Positions 33,478 to 43,790 of a stretch of 64,000 nucleotides of DNA are shown here, one piece after another. Below the pieces are notes generated by a model, which did no database searches, was not told where the DNA came from, and worked only from the letters and a program-made list of their open reading frames with translations. Positions within the stretch are counted from its first letter, which is position 1. Every line of letters starts with the position of its first letter. The DNA lies in the NCBI GenBank assembly GCA_047495785.1, contig JBLDXI010000007.1, positions 620,001-684,000 on the forward strand, read 5' to 3'. A program made the position numbers and the translations under genes. Source of the stretch: Lepidodermella squamata. Lineage: Eukaryota; Gastrotricha.

Positions 33478-33922
33478 CTAGGAATTTTCTAATCTCAGGG
33501 CAGAAACTGAGGTAGTAGCTTCCACGATGGTTTCAAAATGCTTCATCAATTCCATTTTTAAACAAAGCGCTTCAGCAACGACCTCAGGATCACGATGACG
33601 CTCGAGCTGACTAATTGTAGCTAGGGCGACAGACACCAAAGTCGGAATCGCATCGACCATCGGCTTGATTATTACTGAAGAGGTCGATGTCATGGCTGGC
33701 GTAGTAGTCGCTCGCGGCGCCGATGTTCGCATAGAGGCTGAATTCCGGGTAGAAGTCCGTATAGAGCGATTGTTTGACTTCCTTCGAACGAGGCTTTCGT
33801 CTGTAGAGACGAACAAAAAAGGTAATTTACATCTGAATTTAGTTCCGGTGAATTTGCAAACCTAAACGCTTAACCATCACGACCGGTCTCAAAACGTGCA
33901 GCTTAACATCGAAGTGAGACAT
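33478..33922 (-). CDS. Short paralogue 2 of the zinc-finger family (C-terminal module only)
   Basis: Exons 33922-33862 and 33800-33478 (61-nt intron) encode 127 aa. There is no zinc finger. After a basic Arg/Ser/Thr stretch comes a diverged copy of the C-terminal module: L-V-S-V-A-L, I-S-Q-L-E-R-H-R-D, E-A-T-T-S-V-S-A-L-R. The spacing of these blocks matches paralogues 1 and 3. It may act as a partner or dominant form that dimerises through the module. Exon 1 is supported by an ATG, an open 20-codon frame and the GTTTGC...CTACAG intron. Confidence 0.65.
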
Positions 33923-35568
33923 TGTTAATTATGATAATGAAAGCCCCTAAAATATTTTACCGAAAGTAAAAAACTTTAATTATAATGCTAACAATAAAAA
34001 TGTTTGTTGGCTTACTATGCATGCAATTTTAAAAGCTTAGGAATAATGCGGGCATTTTATGTTGAATGTAGATGAAAGTTTTCATGTAGCTAATGAATAA
34101 TGTTGTGCTATCTCTCGCTCTCTCTCACTCATCAGCACTCGCTAGACGCGGTGTTTCCAGTCGTTGAGTTATTCGCGAGAAATTGCACTCAACTAGAAAG
34201 TTGTAGTGATAATAATCGCCAGAAAACATAGAACATATGCTTCTGACAGGATTTGCTGCGGGCGCGTAGCCTGGAATTCATCACCTTTGTGAAGGTAATA
34301 GTAGCAATCCCTCTCACAATACTAAATCAATGGGCAAATGAAATACAAGCCCCTGAAATAACTACGTCTACTAATACATGGGCTATATTCCGAAAATTGT
34401 AGCCGCTCTAGACTTATTCTGTACAACTGCAATTGCCCTTCTAAAATGGGAGAAGTTCGAATTGGAATTTGGAATAAACCTGGAGTATAAAATCAGACGA
34501 AGGTTTTTGATCTCCAATAAACTCAGAATATGTCATCCGATTTCTTCTGTAGAAGGTGAAGAACATGCTGAAACCAACATCTCCGCTCCGATAATTTCAA
34601 TTGAAATATTTTTAATTGTTTGCTAAAGCGGCAAAAATACAGAAAAGCGATATACTGTAATTTTCGCTGTGCTTTTATTTTCGTGATTAGGGTTTCGGTC
34701 CTGTACTTCAATTTTCGTGGTTTCATTAGGGAAATTCTCAATAAGAATGAGGGTAAATAACCAAAGAAAACCATGTAAATCGATCATTTCCACACAATTC
34801 TACCTTAATTTTCGAATCATTTTAAGTGCTGAAGCCGCCACTGAACTATTCCTAAACCTGTAAAGCTCCCTAAAGCTTCCTAAAAATAAGTAAACACACT
34901 TCTGCTCACTTAATGTGAAAATAGAGCATTAAATTTCGTGGCTTTAATTTTCGTGGTTTTTGCCCTCGATAACGAAAATTTCCGCCATAACGAAAATTAA
35001 GTCGCAACGAAAAATACGTCGTAGACAGTATATGGCTCAAGCAAACCACAATACTCAACAGAAAATTATCGGATATTTTCTACTGCAATGTGCGCTCTAT
35101 TTTGTGCGAGGCACGGCGCTCGTATTTTGTACGGAAAATTAGGCGATGAAATTATGTTCAGTCTATAAAATCGACCGGTAAGGTCAGCTCTGAATAAAGG
35201 AATACTGTATGAAAGGGGCGCAACGACAACAACAACAGCACTGCTGGCTATTTTCAAATTGCGACTGACCGAACTGATGGGCTATGTACGTAGAATAGAA
35301 ATATATTGGTTAGCATTGAATGTCATGACGTAAATGCAATCTGCCGTCTGCAACATTGCGCAATATTATAGCGCTCAAACTGTATAGCTCGTACCTAGCG
35401 CCTATTCGTAATGACGGCGCGCCTTTAAATTCTATATGCAATACACGGGCTTCATTATTTCAAAAGCAATAATTTATTTAAAAAAGACACCGAATCCGAA
35501 TAAACGTTGGTAATTACAACATTAATTATACTGAAACAATAATATCGCAACATCATTATGTCAATAAA
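33923..35568. other. Intergenic DNA with a putative MITE
   Basis: Contains the 34650-35033 element described separately. The remainder shows no supported gene. Confidence 0.4.
34650..35033. mobile_element. Putative small TIR element with TATACTGT ends
   Basis: ATATACTGT at 34650-34658 is matched by ACAGTATAT at 35025-35033. Several ATTTTCGTG or CGAAAAT units lie in opposite orientations inside each end (near 34660-34735 and 34935-35010). Short TIRs and internal inverted units suggest a MITE of 384 bp with TA duplication. No coding frame. Confidence 0.45.
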
Positions 35569-36255
35569 CTAGCTGCGCTCCGATTTTTGGCGTAAAATTC
35601 CTATATCAGTTGTGAGGCGAATGATTGTCGCTAGCGATTTTGTAAACTGCGACTGCATTTCGTCGGCCGTAGCTGCGATACCAGCGTCTTCATGACCTCG
35701 CAGTTTCGACAAATCGTTCATAGATATCGCTATGAGCTGCGGAAAATTCCTCAGAAAACTGGTCAGCGTCAACTGCTCAGAGTCGATGATTTTTTCCGTC
35801 AAAGTCGCCCCAGGCACCGCAGTGATATTTTCAACCATAGGAGGGTCGCAATGAGACATGTTTTCTTGGTTACTTGATGCAGCCTCTTGAACTGGCGAAT
35901 CTTCCGCGGCTATCAGTGAAATTTTTGCTCGTTTTTCACGTGCTGTGCTGGGAGTAATTACGACGGGCTCATCTTCCTCGGTCGCGGGGCGTTTTCGCTT
36001 ATCCGGCGAGGCAGAGACTGACGACTTAACGACTACCATCGGTGAACTCTTGCTTCCGTGTGATTTCGCTGATTTGCAAGCCGTATTTTTCGAGAAATGA
36101 ACGCAATAGTCGGCTAAAATGTCGAACAACATGCCGCACGTCTTGCACTGGTATTTCACGTTTTCATCAACCGGCTTCATATGGCCTGTCAACGTTTGAT
36201 GAACCTTGAGATTCTTAAATTTTCCCTTGCAGACAGTGCAACTTTTCAAGCTCAT
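35569..36255 (-). CDS. C2H2/CCHC zinc-finger protein with conserved C-terminal module (paralogue 3)
   Basis: Intronless, 228 aa. Finger 1 is C-T-V-C ... H-x5-H with T-G-H-M-K directly after; finger 2 is C-K-T-C ... H with a closing Cys. The T-G-H-M-x2-V linker aligns with the same position in paralogue 1. A basic, probably nuclear-localising stretch (D-K-R-K-R-P) follows. The C-terminal module F-L-R-N-F-P-Q-L-I-A-I-S-M-N-D-L ... T-T-D-I-G-I-L-R-Q-K-S is nearly the same as in paralogue 1. A CCATTTTTAG acceptor-like site lies about 25 nt before the ATG. Function unknown; a DNA- or RNA-binding regulator is plausible. Confidence 0.8.
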   Translation of the reverse strand: MSLKSCTVCKGKFKNLKVHQTLTGHMKPVDENVKYQCKTCGMLFDILADYCVHFSKNTACKSAKSHGSKSSPMVVVKSSVSASPDKRKRPATEEDEPVVITPSTAREKRAKISLIAAEDSPVQEAASSNQENMSHCDPPMVENITAVPGATLTEKIIDSEQLTLTSFLRNFPQLIAISMNDLSKLRGHEDAGIAATADEMQSQFTKSLATIIRLTTDIGILRQKSERS

Positions 36256-37071
36256 TTTTAATAACGGTTGTAAAGCTATCTAAAAATGGTTAAATTGGAA
36301 ATAAATTTAGGGCGGTGCTGATCTCACGCTGATCATAAACGACGATTAAAAATATAGCTAGTTTAGCTTGAGAGAGGGTAACGTTTTATTCTTGTGGCAG
36401 CAAGAAGTAATGTGAGGCGATTATTATACCTAATGATCACCTATATCCAGTTGCAACTGAAAGTCAGGATTTCTCGCGCTTACCATGCGACGAACGCTGA
36501 TCCGTAAGCTCTCCTAAGCTTAGTTAAGTGGGCGCCATTGTGCGCGCGCGCGCGATAACATATGGCCATTTGAGAGCGCGGCCATAGAATTCCGGGTTAC
36601 CGTTGCGGCGCCATTTTGGCTGACTGTATAACGTAACATTACATGTTGAACGGCTCTGGTTGTTTGAACGCGCATCCCGCTGGCACGCATTTTACGTTAT
36701 TCAATGCTTGTAAGGATTCAACTTACAAGATTCAATGCTGATAGAATAAAATGATGGAATTTATTCAAGAAACCGACCAACGGCACATTTGAACAAGAAG
36801 TTCACCGTCATCTGACAAGAGCCGGTGTGCTAGTTTGGACAAAGGCGGAACTGCAAATTTTAAAATTGCAATTTTCCCAAAATAAAAGAATGACTGGGTC
36901 GTCAAACATAGTTTATTCATTAATAATATCGATTAAATTCCTTGCTATTTTCTCATCTCATGATATCATCACCTAAATCCGGTGTTGTGAAAACATTTTT
37001 CGATAAATTATATTATCACAATAAATTGGTGTGCATAAAATTTAAACATCAATAGGACGACTAAGGTATTT
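36256..37071. other. Intergenic DNA
   Basis: A short CG-dinucleotide run lies at about 36541-36554. No gene recognised. Confidence 0.4.
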
Positions 37072-40000
37072 TTATTCAGTTTTGTCTTCCTTTTCTGGCT
37101 CATCGCGTTTTTCCTCGCCGACTTCTTCAACGGGACGCACTTGACGGTTGTCCTGAAATACAAAAATTAACATTAATTGGGCCATCTATTATGAGTATCA
37201 AGAAAAAGAAGTCCAAGTCTGAGGTGATTTTTTTTCAGAGAAAAGATAATTCGATTCAGTATATAGGCTCGAAATTTAGAGAACTGCAACTCGACTAAAT
37301 AGCTGACAACCGCAGAGATATAAAGTTATGTCACCATTCCAAATGTAACCTGCTGCTTTGAGAATTGTTACGTATTCGCTAATTAAATGATACTTTTTTC
37401 GCGCAAATTTTTCACTCACCCGCTGTGCCTTGGCTTTCGTCTGCTCCATGCGCTTTCTTTCCTGTTCGATTGAGAAAAAGAAATCCTGCTCAGCTTTGGA
37501 GACAAGGTCTTCATCCGGGGGCCCGCCGGCCTCTTCCCCATGAGCCTGAAAAAAGAAAAAATAACAATCAACATCAATCTAACAAATTTCTTGAAAACGC
37601 AATATTACGATGCAATAAAAGTAAATTAGCCCGTGAATTTCAAGTGATTTGAAAATAATAATTTGAAATTATTTGTGGCTTGTGGCTTTGCTTTCACTGT
37701 GAACTTGCCGAGCTGAGTTCCCGATTAAACGTAATATTAGCCTCGAAACTTTTTTCGGGCATGGCAGAACCAGGATGAGGCGCTGCAGAGGTTGCAGCAG
37801 TAGGTGCTGCAGCCGACCGAGCAGCACTTACGCCGTTGAGAGACTATAAAATAGGTATCTCATATATCCCATATATCACGCGATAAATGGTAAGCGTGAA
37901 CAACACGTGACAACAACATTGATCGCTTTTCAGTGAACATTTATGCACACCATTTCAGGCTCAATTGCTCTGATTTGTGGAACAACAATGAGACGCTCTA
38001 AAGCTGATAGCTGAAAATTTGACGGCCTTCGCTCATCAACAGGCTTTGAAATACTCAACGAGCGTTCGACAACCAAAGGGGGAGCTATCGATGAAGTTCT
38101 ACGCTCACCCATGTCTGACACAATACGCTTCGAATTTAAAAAGTATCATAGCTGAACCTCAATGCTTCCAATAATGAAATATCTAAGAGAAACTTACGTC
38201 GCCACCTCCACTTTTAACGCGCTTTTTCAGCTTCATTTCACGATGTCGAGCTTCGAGCAACTTTTCGCGCTTGGTTTCGCGTTCGAACATCTGTGAAAGA
38301 ATTATTCTTGCAATAATTTTCTGACAACGAAATTTTGGAATTGTCAAAACTTACCGCAGTTACAATCTGCTTTTCATTCTTTTGAAGTTGATACAAGTTC
38401 TCCGAAAGTTCGAGAAGGGTGGTTGTGCCCTCTTTTGAGCCACAAGCAACCAGCCTGCCCTGCTCTTGCATGCGTAGACTGTGCAATGGCTCATCGCATA
38501 CCTATACAAATTCAAAATGTAGCAAGGAATTTTTTTTTCGAAAATGGGTACCTGGACACTGAGCACAGGGTCATTTTGTTTGACGATCATGTCCCAAACA
38601 TCGAGAGTGCCGTCCATCTTCGTTGTGAAAAACACGGATGGACGAGTTGGGGACCAGCAGCCGTCGGTTAGGTAAGACATGTGGTACTTTGTCCAGATAA
38701 TGCACGATTCTTTAACGTCCTCTGACCAAATCTGGAAAGATCCGAAAATGAATATGCGAACAGATTTCTAGCGCTCAACTTACCCTGACGGTCCAGTCGC
38801 CGACACTGAGGAAATTCTTCTGAATTAGAGGGCTGCGTTGAAGGGCGTAAATCGGACCATGATGACCAGAATAAACGCAGACAATTTTTTCAGCTGGGGT
38901 CTTCGCCTTGCGATTGCAAGAAATTATAGTCCCTTGTTCAGTGCCAACCATGAATTTCGTTGGCTGAAATAATTTAATGACAATCTGTAATTTTTCTGTT
39001 GATTAATAGATTACGATTGTCGGTTCATATTCCAGGCACATGGCGCCTTGAGCTTTCGTCATGTCTTGTTTTTTGGTCGGATCGAGGATCATTGATTCGA
39101 AAGGTTCGCCCATTTTACGGATATCCCACCATAAGACTTGACCATCAGTAGATGCCGAGAAAAATTCGGTACCCGTCTTGGATTGTATCCATATCGTTTT
39201 ATATGCAGGGTCGTGGTGAGAGAATTCAACCAAAGACATTTCAACAGGCTGTGATCCCTTGCGGACATCCCAGAAGGCTATTGAATACATTAGATTAATA
39301 TGGTCTGTATTTTTATTTTGAGCTTTGACTTACCGATTTGGCCGTTATATTGACCGCCCACTAAGATGTGGGCATCTTTCGGGCTGTACTCGACACATAC
39401 CAAAGGGCTGACGGGTTTTAAAGTGAATTCGGGCTTGTTAGGATTTTCTGTAAATAAAATTGGTAACGGCGAAATAGCATGAAAAAAATCAGCTTACCGA
39501 CATCCCAAACGTACGACTCGTAGCTCATATTGTCTTTCCAACCTTGAAACTCAAGGCTGCAATAAGCGACAGCGAGTTTGCGAGGGCCATCAGGAAACCA
39601 TGAAATATGTGTAGCAGTTCGCTTCACTTCGTTGGGATCTCTGAATACATTGATGGTCTTCCCGCAAGGAGGTTCGTCCGAACCCTCAGCCTCTACATCC
39701 TGGAAATATTCTTCATAGATGTTGATGGCGATGTTTTGCTTGATCCGATGTTCCATTGACTATTATGAAATAAATTAGATACTAACTAGTGGCGTATTAC
39801 AAATTACATACGCTTCCGAGGTGAGTGACAGAGCTGATGTATCCTTCATCCTTCTCCACCTTCTTTCTGAATCGGGTGACTTGATCGACTTCTGCTGGAT
39901 TAATATCTTTTGGCCAACCACCTTCGACGTGATTGACACCTCTCGTGTCAGTTTCAAACCTCTCCGTGTTAACTTCGTGCTCAGACATGTCTTGACTGCA

Positions 40001-40156
40001 CTGAACGTGACGGTCAACAGGGTTTCTTTCTATATAGTTGGCCATCAAAGATGGATCGGGAGAAATATCGACATGTAGTTCTGCAGCTCGGTCAGTAAAA
40101 TTGCATTGCCGACCGAACTCGCTCCGTTTTTTCGTATAAACGTAAACGATTTCCAT
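37072..40156 (-). CDS. DNAI2: Axonemal dynein intermediate chain 2
   Basis: Ten exons: 40156-39812, 39759-39498, 39447-39334, 39277-39015, 38963-38784, 38731-38552, 38501-38355, 38290-38198, 37545-37420 and 37152-37072; 596 aa (vertebrate DNAI2 about 605). The N-terminus M-E-I-V-Y-V-Y-x-K-K-R-S-E-F-G and [13 protein letters not shown] match the family almost exactly. WD repeats follow, including W-W-D-I-R-K-M and D-G-T-L-D-V-W-D. The C-terminus has E-x-R-H-R-E-M-K-L-K and L-V-S-K-A-E-x-D-F-F. DNAI2 is a core subunit of outer-arm dynein and is needed for ciliary and sperm-flagellar beating. Most introns are 50-64 nt; intron 8 (652 nt) may hold a small nested gene. Confidence 0.96.
37694..38112 (-). 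CDS. Possible small nested gene in DNAI2 intron 8
   Basis: Exons 38112-37951 and 37843-37694 join in frame (GTGTGC...TTATAG, 107 nt) to give 103 aa. The protein starts [13 protein letters not shown], has [13 protein letters not shown], an Ala-rich stretch, and ends [10 protein letters not shown] recognise no family. It is on the same strand as DNAI2 and both DNAI2 exons around it splice cleanly without it, so it is either a nested gene or unused sequence. Alternative exons of DNAI2 are less likely because an in-frame stop precedes the first segment. Confidence 0.4.
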
Positions 40157-40300
40157 TGCGATTAATGCCTCCTAAATTTTTGTGTAAAATTACGAACCTT
40201 GGTCAACAAATACATCAAGTCGAGAACGTTCTGGCGAATATTGTAGGTTTCTAAATTTCCACGATGCGACGTAACTATTGTTCCATGAGTAACAATCAAA

Positions 40301-40611
40301 ATGAGTAACAAGCAAAAAAGGCGCAGGTGAATTATTTTCTGGCAACTTTATTTAATAGAGAATCAGCATCGCTGAAACATCTAAGTCATCTTAAAAAATT
40401 AATCCATGGAGAATATGAAAAACTCGAAAAGCAGAAGCCTAATCAACTGATGAAGCTACAGAGATGTTGGAAAGACGTTAAGCGAATAATTCCTCTGTCA
40501 ACAGTCAGCAATCATTGGTTGATTCTCAAAGCAACCTCAAGAATGATTCAAACGAAAATAAATAGATTGTTACAAAACTTCCAGTTCCTAGCCTTTGACG
40601 CTTTCTAAAGT
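40301..40611 (+). CDS. Possible degenerate MXD/MNT-like HLH protein
   Basis: From ATG 40301, joining 40301-40326 to 40359-40608 across a 32-nt GTGAAT...AATAG gap gives about 92 aa. The gap is shorter than any other intron here, so the model is doubtful; without it the ATG frame stops after nine codons. The downstream frame reads Y-E-K-L-E-K-Q-K-P-N-Q-L, then D-V-K-R-I-I-P-L, then L-I-L-K-A-T-S-R-M-I-Q-x-K-I-N-R-L-L, resembling the H-x-x-L-E-K-x-R-R-A-x-L ... L-K-x-x-I-P-L ... L-L-K-x-A layout of Mad/Mnt proteins. The usual paired arginines are missing, so DNA binding would be impaired. It could be a pseudogene. Confidence 0.3.
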
Positions 40612-43600
40612 CATTTTCCAAACGAAAATTATTCGTCAAAAAGGCTTAAACCATTTATGAATAGCATTAACTGAGAGCAAACGTATGTGGATGTGGATAG
40701 TTGCTGATAAATAGCGGCATTGTTGATCTGAGTGCCTAAATATGGGTAACATTGTTGCACACAATCGGAGTGCTGAAACCTGCCTTATTCCTCCATCGAA
40801 TGAAGTCCGAGGAACGCCTCGCCGTTACTAATGACGCTCAAAATTTAAAATTATACGTTTCAATTGTTTATAACTTTGCTTAAATAAATTAAACATTGAA
40901 AAAAATTACTGTGTAAACAGATTGGAAGCAAGAAATTTTCAGATTTTTTTTCTGTCTGTCTTGCTCTCGTTTCCGAAAAGTTCAATCCCGAGTACGTTGA
41001 AATTGTTGTCCGTCTTAGTCTTACCCTCCTTTCCCCTTTCCCGTTTCCCGTTTCCCGTGCATGTCTCGAATTTGAGTGTTCATTCTTTCTTCAGTGTCCT
41101 CATTTTCGGAGATAGATCGCCTCCTATTTGTTATTCGCAAATGAGCCGTTAGCCGTTAGCATTCATCTGAGAACATGTCTAATTCTATTTGAAATCTGAA
41201 ATCATTAATATGCTCACGGTATTTATATTCTATCTTTAATCTTTAAACTCTCATTTATACTTTGGGACAGGCGACATTGAAGCCGGTGTGATTTGCTAAA
41301 TGTTAAAATGTATCGAAGATGACCATCGTGCTTGATATGTTGATAGATTAACGTTCGTTTACGGCAACTCGGCGTAGTAAGACGTTGGGCCCTGGGTCCA
41401 TTTTCCTATTCCTTATGTTTTAATATATGTGGGTTGTTGGTCCCTATGTGGCAATTTTTTATCAGTTTTCCCCTTCTGATATTTGATGTAGAGGATTGGC
41501 TGGTTTCTTGTTTTTCAGCACTCTTAGCCGCAACATGGCAAGGTTCCCGATGCTCTGAGGCCGGAGGTTCCATCTTTGACCTGTCACTACCTTACTGAAG
41601 CTGTTAGAGAATTTGCGCCACTACAAGCCCTAAATCTCGTATGCGTTATTCACTTCCGACTCTTAGAGAACAGCAGTATCATGGGTCATGGGAACGCTGT
41701 CACTCACCAGTCACTGAACTAAACTGTTGAGTGATCGTTCTGTAGGTTTTTTGTCGTTTTATTCACCCTCATCGTCAGCATTAGTATTTTTGTGAAAGTT
41801 TGGAGTGGGAAGAGCGGCTACGTTTGTCCTAAAGAGTTGAAATCGTAAATACATGCTGTTAATTGAATCAGAAATGCTGTTAATTGAAAACGCTGATCAG
41901 CATCTAAGGTATTTTTACCTTGAATATTAGCGAACGGCTCTTCTTACAAGTGGCGAATGCCGTATTTTTATTTTTGTTGTTGACCGTGATTGCCATTCAA
42001 CAGTGAATTTCGTATGCTCTTCGGTGTTTTGCAGCTTTTGATCCCTGTTACTAATTAGAATGTTTCTAACTCACGCCATTCTAAAAAAATCCACACGGAA
42101 TCGCGTCATAGTTTTTTTTATTGTCATGAGTTGTCCATTTTCCTCGTGGCCGTCATTTGACAAATGATTATTCCTTTCAGTGCTGTCGCAGCAAAATCGT
42201 CTTTTTCTCTACAAAATCTTCGTGATGCAAGAGCCATTTTTAGGATAAATTTAATCAATTTTCATCCCGGCAAGTGTTATTAATAGCCTTAGGAATGTCG
42301 TCTTAATACAAATTTTTGAAATCTTTTGTTAATTGATTCGGACATGCGCGGACATTCTCTAAAGCAACTTTTATCTATATTGCGAGATGCACGGAGAAAA
42401 CCGAATTATTCACTACAGTTTGAAGGCCCTAATGAAATCGTTATGCATCGATAACTGACGCATCTAAATATTTCATCCAATTAAAAAACTATTATATTTA
42501 TCTTGGATCCTCGAAATTTGGAATAAGCTTTTTGATTTGTTTCACTATATCGCGAGCGAAACGCCGCATATAACTTTTGTTATTCGTTAACTTTTGTTTC
42601 TACTTTTTCGCGCGTCAGGAAGTAACGATAGTATTTGAGGACACCAATAATCCCCTGGCGTCATTTAGAAAAATCGTATTTAATTTAGGTTTTTTCTATG
42701 ATGTTGACATCAGTTATGTTTTTAGGAAACATATCCTCAAGTATGACTAACTACATGTGTCAATAACTCTTGGCTAGTCGCAACGTCTTGCTCATTGTTA
42801 CACTTGTTTGCCGTATGCGCTTAGACGGCTACATTTTTCACGCGTGCGCCGCTGTTTCGTTAATAATTAACTGCGCGATATATGACCTTTAATATGACCT
42901 TCATTAACTACACGAATAGTTGCAATGAATAGCAAATGTGAAGCACAAGTATCTAACCTCTTGCGCGCTTTATTCTACTTATTTATCTATAAAGCATTAC
43001 TGTGAAAATGTGGGTTCACCGATTCGTATTACAACATCTGTTCCATTCTATTCGTAGTTCCATAGCTCCTCAATGCAATGCAGCTGCCGCTTTGAAATGC
43101 GTGTGCCCGATGTTCACTTGGGCAGATAGGACTTATAATTTCATTATCTGTATTGGTGGGCTACTTGTTCAATCTATTCAGTAATTCCGAGCGGCACTTG
43201 TGCATTTTTCTAAAAACCATCCACTTGTTATCAGTTTTATGATTTCATTTCTTCATCGGAGGAGTTTTACACTCCAAGAATGAATCAGGTTTTTTTATAG
43301 GTCGTACTTGAGTATGTACGCAGCTGGGCATAACAATAATTTTACTCAGCGTAGAGAAGAAGCAATGAGTTCATTTTTTCACTGTCTTTTCCCCATTTCG
43401 CACTCACTATTTAATGCCTCCTCCCATTTGTGTAATGGCAAGTATCGATCCGTTCGAGATGCGCGTACTCGTCTATCATTTTGTACTGTGCGTATGCTCA
43501 AACCAAGCGTAGTATCGAGGTATACATATATGCTAGCGCGTGTTACATGCAATTATTTGTTGATATTTCTGCATTTTTAGCTCTCTCTTCCTGTTGTCAT

Positions 43601-43790
43601 TTTTTGCGGTGGATATACAGACACGTGGCTTCTGGTGGCGCTGTGGAGTATTTATGTCCATTAACGTCGATTTTTCAACAATTGCACACGTGTCGACCTT
43701 TTTACCCTCACTAAATAGTCAATTCATATTTTTGTAGGTTGAAATATATCTTTTCTGATGTGTAAAAAAGTCGCAGCATGAAGCACTATT
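40612..43790. other. Long intergenic region upstream of SMAD4
   Basis: Over 3 kb without a supported gene. The length is unusual for this window and suits cis-regulatory DNA of SMAD4 or non-coding first exons. An acceptor-like TTTTTGTAG lies about 52 nt before the SMAD4 ATG. Confidence 0.4.
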
